From Aristolochia californica (lineage: Eukaryota; Streptophyta; Magnoliopsida; Piperales; Aristolochiaceae): a stretch of 64,000 nucleotides of DNA. Shown one piece after another: positions 25,986 to 35,200 of this stretch. The translations under genes and the position numbers were made by a program. The notes under the pieces were generated by a model that saw nothing but the letters and a program-made list of their open reading frames with translations, was not told the DNA's origin and ran no database searches. Positions within the stretch are counted from its first letter, which is position 1. Each line of letters starts with the position of its first letter. The stretch spans positions 1 to 64,000 of the forward strand of contig JARWKL010000054.1 in assembly GCA_029961685.1 (NCBI GenBank), given 5' to 3'.

Positions 25986-26008
25986 ATCTAATGTTTACAC
26001 ACATCGGC

Positions 26009-26016
26009 TATTTATA
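26009..26016 (-). promoter_or_regulatory. TATA box of the viral promoter
   Basis: The minus strand reads CTATAAATAG, a near-ideal plant TATA box, in the intergenic region between the last ORF and the leader. A start site about 30 nt downstream (near 25980) is inferred. A weaker T/A-rich element near 25190-25202 is inside the leader and less likely. Confidence 0.8.
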
Positions 26017-26134
26017 GCCAAACTTTGCCGACACAAGGAGACCAAAAGAATCACCCGGGTACTCTTTGGGCCCCATCGTCAGTGATTAATCTTTTTGGCT
26101 TTCCAGGTGTGCGGTGTTTGGTTACTAGCCAATC

Positions 26135-26183
26135 TTTACATAAAGTAAACTGTACATAAAGCAAAACTTTACATAAAGCAAAC
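26135..26183 (-). promoter_or_regulatory. Three tandem ~16-bp repeats upstream of the TATA box
   Basis: The plus strand carries tttacataaagtaaac, tgtacataaagcaaaa and ctttacataaagcaaac in tandem, about 120-170 bp upstream of the TATA box on the viral strand. Repeats at this distance commonly act as enhancer elements; function is inferred. Confidence 0.55.
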
Positions 26184-26200
26184 TGAACTGAAAAACAAAA

Positions 26201-26282
26201 GATGCTGATAAGATCTTGTCTTGCACGCCACTATCTGCCAAAGATGCTGATAAGATTTATCTTGGAGACGATAAGTGATAAG
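26201..26282 (-). promoter_or_regulatory. GATAAG cluster in the viral promoter
   Basis: Four GATAAG motifs (26207, 26249, 26270 and 26277 on the plus strand) lie within 76 bp. The first two sit in a 14-bp direct repeat, gatgctgataagat. GATA-type (I-box) motifs are known in plant and rice tungro bacilliform virus promoters. A regulatory role here is inferred. Confidence 0.5.
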
Positions 26283-26416
26283 ATTCTTGATGAGCTGTCT
26301 TTTACTACTTGTCTTTGTTGTCGTTTGCTGATGTGCTGGGTTGTTTTCTGGAGGAATCTTATAGTGCTTGGAAAACCTTTATGTCTTTTCAACCACTATT
26401 ATGTCTTTTCTAAATT

Positions 26417-27376
26417 TTATTTTCCGTCCATAGTAATCAGATTCTGGATAGCTTCAGAATCATAGTCATAATCCTCATCTTCTTCTTGCGAATAGCATTG
26501 TAAAGTCTGAGTTCCTGTTGATCCGGTCTTGCTGGAAGAGTCTGGAGAACTTTTTCTTTCATATCCCTGTTCTTTTAAATATGCTGTGAAATAATCGTCC
26601 ATCATTTTCTTGATTTCTTCTTTTTCTATAACTGTCTGTTTTCCTTTCTCCTCTGCTGTCTTTTCTGCTGTCTTTTCTTTTTCTTTTTCTTTTGGCATTT
26701 TTGGCAAATGCCCAGCCATCAACGGATTTGAGATGTCTTTACCGGCTACCGTTTGAGCCGGACTAGCTAGTGAAAACCCTTCACTAGTTGGGGGCTGAGT
26801 GCAGAACGTACCTGTTGCCTTCGCTTTCCACATTCTGTTTTCTTTTTCTAGGGTCTCAATGTATTCTTTTTGGAAATCATTCTTTTCTTCTAGTAATCTT
26901 CTTTTTTCATTTAACCTTTGAATAGTCTTGGTAAGAGTCTCGCAATGGTCACAAAAAATTATCTTTTTGGTATCCTTGGCTACACTGTAAGTCACCTGGT
27001 CTTCTCTAATATGTCTGAGTGAAGGTGCAATATAATAATTGGTCCCTATTGTTAATTTTGCTGCTTCTAGGGCTTCCTGAAGATTATTGAATCCTTTGTA
27101 AACTGGCCTTTGGTAATTCTGGATACTAGAAATGACTTCTGTCCAGGAATGAAAGACTCCTGGAGTATGACCTTGGAAAACAACATAGAAATTGAAACCT
27201 TTCTTTTTCTGGGTAAAGTATTCTGAAAGACCGTTTAGACTAGCAAGAAAATACTTCTGATCCTTAGGAATTCTTTGGTAGGCTAACCAGAGATTGTCTA
27301 AGAGGCATTGTTCTTCTTTAGTAACTGTAACTGTAGGTAAAGTCTTAAAAGTAATATTAGACTTAGGAAAAAACGA
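26417..27376 (-). CDS. ORF4-like protein with viroplasmin/RNase H1 N-terminal-like domain and coiled coil, no ATG start
   Basis: The frame is open for 319 codons from just after a TAG at 27377-27379 to the stop at 26417. The nominal start at 26995 is a GTG, and the frame upstream of it is clearly coding. Codons around 27200-27060 give FYVVFQGHTPG, then a VFHSW strand, then VYKGFNNLQEALEAA. This is the pattern of the caulimovirus viroplasmin (RNase H1 N-terminal) fold. A CX2C pair (FCDHC) and a K/E-rich predicted coiled coil follow (~26960-26840), then a low-complexity K/E/T stretch and an acidic C-terminus. There is no in-frame ATG before the coiled coil. Rice tungro bacilliform virus ORF4 occupies the same place and is made from a spliced RNA, so the same is inferred here. 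Silencing suppression is known for that protein but is not shown for this one. Confidence 0.82.
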   Translation of the reverse strand, partial: SFFPKSNITFKTLPTVTVTKEEQCLLDNLWLAYQRIPKDQKYFLASLNGLSEYFTQKKKGFNFYVVFQGHTPGVFHSWTEVISSIQNYQRPVYKGFNNLQEALEAAKLTIGTNYYIAPSLRHIREDQVTYSVAKDTKKIIFCDHCETLTKTIQRLNEKRRLLEEKNDFQKEYIETLEKENRMWKAKATGTFCTQPPTSEGFSLASPAQTVAGKDISNPLMAGHLPKMPKEKEKEKTAEKTAEEKGKQTVIEKEEIKKMMDDYFTAYLKEQGYERKSSPDSSSKTGSTGTQTLQCYSQEEDEDYDYDSEAIQNLITMDGK

Positions 27377-27379
27377 CTA
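27361..27379 (-). promoter_or_regulatory. Candidate 3' splice sites at the start of the ORF4-like frame
   Basis: Two AG acceptors stand at the open end of the frame: one ends at the TAG stop (27377-27379), the other follows a T6CC tract and ends with AAG (exon start 27361). Both leave the frame at phase 0, matching the phase-0 donor at 25886/25887. In this integrated copy the acceptors lie upstream of the donor. Confidence 0.45.
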
Positions 27380-27470
27380 ATTTTTGACTACCAAAACATA
27401 AAAATTCTTGACCATAAGTATTATATCTAGACGATGAAGGAGGCCGAGAATGCGCTGAAAAATCCATCTA

Positions 27471-29264
27471 TCAAGAAATAAATTTTTGATCAAAAAATCT
27501 TCTACTTAAAGAATCTGCAAGGCTATTATTTTTTCCTTTTATATGTTCAAAAATTACTTTATAGCCATTACCAGTGATAATATCTACCAAATTTAACCAT
27601 CTTCTGCGGCTAATCTTGTTTTCTTTACTTTTTTGAAAATATTTGACTATAGCTTCACAATCGGTTCTTAAAGTGAATTCAGGTTTATTAATAATAAACA
27701 ATCTGAAAGCTTCTAAGGAGTAAATTACTGCTAAAATTTCTGAGTCAATGCTACTCATATTTCCTTTTTCTTTAAACTTTCCACTTGCATAGCTACAAAT
27801 TCGTTCTTCTTCTTTGTTGCTATACTGGTGAGGTTTAGCTATCAATACACCTCCCCATCCTAGATTACTGCCATCTGTTTCTATGATAAGATAGTCCGAA
27901 TCTAAAGGCATTTGTAATTTTGATAAAGTTTTTACTTTTTCTTTTACTTTTTTGACTAAATTCTTATCCTCTTGGTTAAAGAATTTTTGTCCAGTGGGTG
28001 AAGTTTTGCTATACAAAGGGCCAATCAATTTACCTATGTCTTTTAGAAATGGTCTGGCATAATTTACTAAACCTAAGAATTTTTGTAGCTGTTTTGTATC
28101 TGACAAATCATCAGGCATTTCTAAAATCTTTTTAGAAATATGATCTTGTAATTCTATGTGTCCTTGGCCTATATTCACACCTAAAAATTTTATATATTCT
28201 TTGAATAATTCTATTTTTGTTTTACTGATAATTATTCCTTCTTGCATGAAGGTTGCTAAAACTAATTGGAGATGTCCTATATGATCTTCTATAGTTTTAC
28301 TAAAAACCAGGATGTCATCAATATAAACTAGAACAAAATTATCATATTTTCTAAATATGTTATCCATCTTTCTTTGAAAAATAGCTGGGGCATTTTTCAA
28401 ACCAAAGGGCATTACTAACCATTCAAAATGCCCTTCTGGACAGGTGAATGCTGTCCATTCGATACTATCTGGATGCATTTTTATCTGCCAAAACCCTGAT
28501 TTACAATCAAATTTACTAAAGATCTTTTTATCTTGAATTTTGTTAATAAGCTGGGATTTATCTGGAATATTATAACTATCTGTAACAGTATTATCATTTA
28601 GCCTTTTATAATTTATAACCATTCTTGACTTTCCTCTTTTCTGTTCACTATGTTTTCTTACAATAAAGGCGGCTGATCTATGAGGGCTAATGGATTTTCT
28701 AATTATTCCTAATTTTAATAATTCATTAATATGCATTTTGAAATTTTCTTTATCTAGATTAGTGGCCTCTATGTTTGCAGTTTTTACTATGTAGCTGGGA
28801 TTTAAAAGTTCTAGCCTACATTGGATATGATTGTTTTCCCAATATTTAAGAGGATTTTCTCCAAAATATTCTAATTGGTCAAGTTTATCTATAATTTGTT
28901 GTAACTGGTTTTTATCTTTATGATTAATGTTTACTATTTCTAAATATAATTTTTCTGTATTTAGGAAAGTGTAATCTAATTCAATCATCCGTTCAATCCA
29001 GTCTTCAAAATCTTCTGTTTCTTCCATAGCTTCCTCTGGATATTCTGGAGAGCTAGGTACTGTAATTATTCCAGAATCTGATGTCTCTGTTGTAAATGAT
29101 GTTTCGTTCAAAGTTATAGGGACATCTACAATATCTTCATAGCATAGGAGTTTATTGTCTACTTTTTCTAAAGTGGTTTCTACGTGTTGAGCTAAAGCTT
29201 GTATTGTGGCAGGAGGTGTAGTCTGTTTACAGCTGCCTAACACTGCACATTGGCATGTAGTCTC
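27471..29264 (-). CDS. Reverse transcriptase-RNase H half of the split pararetroviral polyprotein
   Basis: The frame is open from the right junction (a stop lies at 29265-29267 in satellite) to TGA at 27471-27473. Counting from the GTG at 29241-29243 there are 590 codons, but this is not a true start; it is an internal part of the polyprotein. RT motifs are seen in order: RMVINYKRLND, FSKFDCKSGFWQI, VMPFGLKNAPAIFQ, and the catalytic YIDD at residues 307-310. RNase H follows with ETDGS (D457), the SIDSE glutamate, LRTD and ADSLSR. It copies the terminally redundant viral RNA into DNA. The N-terminal ~100 residues are an acidic linker. No stop or frameshift is visible. It is separated from the protease half by the circular permutation. 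Confidence 0.96.
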   Translation of the reverse strand, partial: ETTCQCAVLGSCKQTTPPATIQALAQHVETTLEKVDNKLLCYEDIVDVPITLNETSFTTETSDSGIITVPSSPEYPEEAMEETEDFEDWIERMIELDYTFLNTEKLYLEIVNINHKDKNQLQQIIDKLDQLEYFGENPLKYWENNHIQCRLELLNPSYIVKTANIEATNLDKENFKMHINELLKLGIIRKSISPHRSAAFIVRKHSEQKRGKSRMVINYKRLNDNTVTDSYNIPDKSQLINKIQDKKIFSKFDCKSGFWQIKMHPDSIEWTAFTCPEGHFEWLVMPFGLKNAPAIFQRKMDNIFRKYDNFVLVYIDDILVFSKTIEDHIGHLQLVLATFMQEGIIISKTKIELFKEYIKFLGVNIGQGHIELQDHISKKILEMPDDLSDTKQLQKFLGLVNYARPFLKDIGKLIGPLYSKTSPTGQKFFNQEDKNLVKKVKEKVKTLSKLQMPLDSDYLIIETDGSNLGWGGVLIAKPHQYSNKEEERICSYASGKFKEKGNMSSIDSEILAVIYSLEAFRLFIINKPEFTLRTDCEAIVKYFQKSKENKISRRRWLNLVDIITGNGYKVIFEHIKGKNNSLADSLSRRFFDQKFIS

Positions 29265-32200
29265 TTACTATATTTCATTTTACATTCTATATTTTATTTT
29301 ACTTTCTATACTACATCATTTTTTCTGTATCTTATTTTACTTTCTATATTTCATCTTTCTTTCTTTATTTTATTTTACTTTCTATATTTCATCTCACTTT
29401 CTATATTTCATCTCACTTTCTATATTTCATCTTACTTTCTATTTTTCATCTTACCTTCTATTTTTCATTTTACTTTCTATATTTCATCTTCTTTCTACAT
29501 TTCATTTTACTTTCTATAATTCAACTTTCTTTCTATATTTTATCTTTCTTTCTATTTTTCCTTTTTCTTTCAATATTTCATTTTATTTTATTTTTATTTC
29601 TTCTTTCTTTCTATATTACATTTTACTTTCTATATTTCATCTTTCTTTAGATATTTCATTTTACTTTCTATATTTCATATTTCATTCTATATTTCATTTT
29701 ACTTTCTTTATTTTGACCTTCTTTCTATATTTTATTTTACTTTCTATATTTCATCTTTCTTTCTAAATTTCATTTTACTTTCTATATTTAATCTTTCTTT
29801 CTGTATTTCATTTTACTTTCTATATTTCATCTTTCTTTCTATATTTTATTTTACTTTCTGTTTTTCATCTTACTTTCTATTTTTCATTTTACTTTCTATA
29901 TTTCAACTTCTTTCTTTATTTCATTTTCCTTTCTATAATTCATCTTTCTTTCCATATTTCCTTTTTCTTTCAATATTTGATTTTTTTTATTTCATCTTTC
30001 TTTCTATATTACATTTTACTTTCTATATTTCATCTTTCTTTATATATTTCTTTTTTACTTTCTATGTTTCATATTTCTTTCCATATTTCCATTTTACTTT
30101 CTTTATTTTAACCTTCTTTCTATATTTCATTTTACTTTCTATTTTTTACCTTTCTTTCTTTAATTCATGTTACTTTCTATACATCATTTTTTTACTATAT
30201 TTTATTTTACTTTCTATATTTCATCTTTCTTCATAAATTTCATTTTACTTTTTATATTTCATCTTTCTTTCTATATTTCATTTTACTTTCTATATTTCAT
30301 CTTTCTTTCTATATTTCATTTCACTTTCTATTTTTCACCTTTCTTTCTTTAATTCATGTTACTTTCTATACATCATTTTTTTTACTATATTTTATTTTAC
30401 TTTCTATATTTCATCTTTCTTCATAAATTTCATTTATTTTTTATATTTCATCTTTCTTTCTATATTTCATTTTACTTTCTATATTTCATTTTTCTTTCTA
30501 TATTTCATTTCACTTTCTATTTTTTACCTTTCTTTCTATATTTCATTTTAGTTTCTATATTTCATCTTTATTTCTTTATTTCATGTTACTTTCTATATAT
30601 CGTTTCTCTTACTATATTTCATATTACATTCCATATTTTATTTTACTTTCTATACTACATCATTTTTTCTGTATCTCATTTTACTTTCTATATTTCATCT
30701 TTCTTTCTATATTTCATTTTACTTTCTATATTTCATCTTTCTTTCTATATTTCATTTCACTTTCTATATTTCATCTTTCTTTCTATATTTCATTTTAGTT
30801 TCTATATTTCATCTTTCTTTCTTTATTTCATGTTACTTTCTATATATCGTTTCTCTTACTATATTTCATATTACATTCCATATTTTATTTTACTTTCTAT
30901 ACTACATCATTTTTTCTGTATCTTATTTTACTTTCTATATTTCATCTTTCTTTCTTTATTTTATTTTACTTTCTATATTTCATCCCACTTTCTATATTTC
31001 ATCTTACTTTCTATTTTTCATTTTACCTTCTATTTTTCATTTTACTTTCTATATTTCATCTTCTTTCTACATTTCATTTTACTTTCTATAATTCAACTTT
31101 CTTTCTATATTTTATCTTTCTTTCCATTTTTCCTTTTTCTTTCAATATTTCATTTTATTTTATTTTTATTTCTTCTTTCTTTCTGTTTTATATTTTACTT
31201 TCTATATTTCATTTTTCTTTCTACATTTCCTTTAACTTTCTAAATATCTTCATATTTCCTATATTTCATTTTACCTTCTTTCCATATTTCATTTTAGTTT
31301 CTTTATTTCATCTTTCTTTATTTATTTCATGTTACTTTCTATATTTCATCTTTCTTTATATATTTCATTTTACTTTCTATATTTCATTATACTTTCTATA
31401 TTTCATATTTCATTCTATATTTCATTTTTCTTTCTTTATTTTAACCTTCTTTCTATATTTTATTTTACTTTCTACATTTCATCTTTCTTTATAAATTTCA
31501 TTTTACTTTCTATATTTAATCTTTCTTTCTGTATTTCATTTGACTTTCTATATTTCATCTTTCTTTCTATATTTTATTTTACTTTCTATTTTTCATCTTT
31601 CTGTATTTCATTTTCCTTTCTATAATTCAGCTTTCTTTCTATAATTCATCTTTCTTTCCATATTTCCTTTTTCTTTCAATATTTTATTTTTTTATTTCAT
31701 CTTTCTTTCTATATTACATTTTACTTTCTATATTTCATCTTTCTCTATATATTTCTTTTTACTTTCTCTATTTTATATTTCTTTCTATATTTCATTTAAC
31801 TTTCTATTTTTCATCTTTGTTTCTTTAATTCATGTTACTTTCTATACATCATTTTTTTACTATATTTTATTTTAGTTTCTATATTTCATCTTTCTTTATA
31901 TATTTCATTTTACTTTCTATATTCCATTATACTTTCTACTTTCATATTTCATTCTATATTTCATTTTACTTTCTTTATTTTTACCTTCTTTCTATATTTT
32001 ATTTTACTTTCTATATTTCATCTTTCTTTCTAAATTTCATTTTACTTTCTATATTTAATCCTTCTTTCTGTATTTCATTTTACTTTCTATATTTCTTCTA
32101 TCTTTCTATATTTTATTTTACTTTCTATTTTTTATCTTACTTTCTATTTTTTATTTTACTTTCTATATTTCAACTTCTTTCTTTATTTCATTTTCCTTTC

Positions 32201-35200
32201 TATAATTCATCTTTCTTTCCATATTTCCTTTTTCTTTCAATATTTGATTTTTTTTATTTCATCTTTCTTTCTATATTACATTTTACTTTCTATATTTCAT
32301 CTTTCTTTATATATTTCTTTTTTACTTTCTATGTTACATATTTCTTTCCATATTTCTATTTTACTTTCTTTATTTTAACCTTCTTTCTATATTTCATTTT
32401 ACTTTCTATTTTTTACCTTTCTTTCTTTAATTCATGTTACTTTCTATACATCATTTTTTTACTATATTTTATTTTACTTTCTATATTTCATCTTTCTTCA
32501 TAAATTTTATTTTACTTTTTATATTTCATCTTTCTTTCTATATTTCATTTTACTTTCTATATTTCATCTTTCTTTCTATATTTCATTTCACTTTCTATTT
32601 TTTACCTTTCTTTCTTTAATTCATGTTACTTTCTATACATCATTTTTTTTACTATATTTTATTTTACTTTCTATATTTCATCTTTCTTCATAAATTTCAT
32701 TTATTTTTTATATTTCATCTTTCTTTCTATATTTCATTTTACTTTCTATATTTCATTTTTCTTTCTATATTTCATTTCACTTTCTATTTTTTACCTTTCT
32801 TTCTTTAATTCATGTTACTTTCTATACATCATTTTTTTTACTATATTTTATTTTACTTTCTATATTTCATCTTTCTTCATAAATTTCATTTTACTTTTTA
32901 TATTTCATCTTTCTTTCTATTTTTCATTTTACTTTCTATATTTCATCTTTCTTTCTATATTTCATTTCACTTTCTATATTTCATCTTTCTTTCTATATTT
33001 CATTTTAGTTTCTATATTTCATCTTTCTTTCTTTATTTCATGTTACTTTCTATATATCGTTTCTTTTACTATATTTCATATTACATTCCATATTTTATTT
33101 TACTTTCTATACTACATCATTTTTTCTGTATCTTATTTTACTTTCTATATTTCATCTTTCTTTCTTTATTTTATTTTACTTTCTATATTTCATCTCACTT
33201 TCTATATTTCATCTTACTTTCTATTTTTCATCTTACCTTCTATTTTTCATTTTACTTTCTATATTTCATCTTCTTTCTACATTTCATTTTACTTTCTATA
33301 ATTCAACTTTCTTTCTATATTTTATCTTTCTTTCCATTTTTCCTTTTTCTTTCAATATTTCATTTTATTTTATTTTTATTTCTTCTTTCTTTCTGTTTTA
33401 TATTTTACTTTCTATATTTCATTTTTCTTTCTACATTTCCTTTAACTTTCTAAATATCTTCATATTTCCTATATTTCATTTTACCTTCTTTCCATATTTC
33501 ATTTTAGTTTCTTTATTTCATCTTTATTTATTTATTTCATGTTACTTTCTATATTTCATCTTTCTTTATATATTTCATTTTACTTTCTATATTTCATTAT
33601 ACTTTCTATATTTCATATTTCATTCTATATTCTTTCTTTATTTTAACCTTCTTTCTATATTTTATTTTACTTTCTACATTTCATCTTTCTTTATAAATTT
33701 CATTTTACTTTCTATATTTAATCTTTCTTTCTATATTTCATTTGACTCTCTATATTTCATCTTTCTTTCTATATTTTATTTTACTTTCTATTTTTCATCT
33801 TTCTATATTTCATTTTCCTTTCTATAATTCAGCTTTCTTTCTATAATTCATCTTTCTTTCCATATTTCCTTTTTCTTTCAATATTTTATTTTTTTATTTC
33901 ATCTTTCTTTCTATATTACATTTTACTTTCTATATTTCATCTTTCTCTATATATTTCTTTTTACTTTCTCTATTTTATATTTCTTTCTATATTTCATTTA
34001 ACTTTCTATTTTTCATCTTTCTTTCTTTAATTCATGTTACTTTCTATACATCATTTTTTTACTATATTTTATTTTAGTTTCTATATTTCATCTTTCTTTA
34101 TATATTTCATTTTACTTTCTATATTCCATTATACTTTCTACTTTCATATTTCATTCTATATTTCATTTTACTTTCTTTATTTTTACCTTCTTTCTATATT
34201 TTATTTTACTTTCTATATTTCATCTTTCTTTCTAAATTTCATTTTACTTTCTATATTTAATCCTTCTTTCTGTATTTCATTTTACTTTCTATATTTCTTC
34301 TATCTTTCTATATTTTATTTTACTTTCTATTTTTTATCTTACTTTCTATATTTCAACTTCTTTCTATATTTCATTTTCCTTTCTATAATTCATCTTTCTT
34401 TCTATAATTCCTCTTTCTTTCCATATTTCCTTTTTCTTTCATTATTTCATTTTTTTATTTCATCTTTCTTTCTATATTACATTTTACTTTCTATATTTCT
34501 ACTTTCTTTTTATATTTCTTTTTACTTTCTAAGTTTCATATTTTTTTCTATATTTTATTTTACTTTCTATTTTTCATCTTTCTTTCTTTAATTCATGTTA
34601 CTTTCTATACATCATTTTTTTTTACTATATTTTATTTTACTTTCTATATTTCATTTTTCTTTATAAATTTTATTAAACTTTTTATATTTCATCTTTCTTT
34701 CTATATTTCATTTTAGTTTCTATATTTCATCTTTCTTTCTATATTTCATTTCACTTTCTATATTTTATCTTTATTTCTTTATTTCATGTTACTTTCTATA
34801 TATCGTTTTTCTTACTATATTTCATTTTACATTTTATATTTTATTTTACTTTCTATACTTCATCATTCTTTCTGTATTTCATTTTACTTTCTATATTTCA
34901 TCTTTCTTTCTTTATTTTATTTTACTTTCTATATTTCATCTCACTTTCTATATTTCATCTTACTTTCTATTTTTCATCTTACCTTCTATTTCTCATTGTA
35001 CTTTCTATATTTCATCTTCCTTCTACATTTCATTTTACTTTCTATAATTCAACTTTCTTTCTATATTTTATCTTTCTTTCCATTTTTCCTTTTTTTTTAA
35101 TATTTTATTTTATTTTATTTTTATTTCTTCTTTCTTTCTATATTACATTTTACATTCTATATTTCTTCTTTCTTAAGATATTTCATTTTACTTTCTATAT

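Larger units (their letters stand above)
21183..29260 (-). mobile_element. Endogenous pararetrovirus (Caulimoviridae, tungrovirus/badnavirus-like), full length, circularly permuted
   Basis: This is 8,078 bp of non-satellite sequence carrying, on the minus strand, every hallmark of a plant pararetrovirus: movement protein, coat protein with zinc knuckle, aspartic protease, reverse transcriptase-RNase H, a viroplasmin-like ORF, a TATA promoter, a long leader with short ORFs, and a primer-binding site for initiator tRNA-Met. Integrase, LTRs and an envelope gene are absent, as is usual for the family. RT lies at the high-coordinate end and protease at the low-coordinate end, so a circular genome was opened between them. 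The length is close to the roughly 8.0 kb of rice tungro bacilliform virus. All main reading frames are open, which suggests a young insertion. The exact genus is undetermined. Confidence 0.95.

Noticed and set aside
26202..26465. Plus-strand ORF across the viral promoter
   Set aside because: It overlaps the promoter repeats and the end of the ORF4-like frame on the opposite strand and shows no protein-like conservation signal.
27380..27470. In-frame ATG just before the TAG at 27377 as start of the ORF4-like protein
   Set aside because: That ATG is closed by the TAG after about a dozen codons, so it cannot start the downstream frame without readthrough.
21183..29260. LTR retrotransposon (Ty3/Gypsy) as the identity of the insert
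   Set aside because: RT and protease would fit, but there are no LTRs or integrase, and movement protein, coat protein, viroplasmin-like ORF and internal leader/primer site fit Caulimoviridae.
29206..29766. Plus-strand ORF spanning the right viral junction
   Set aside because: It joins antisense viral bases to satellite; it is a chance fusion.
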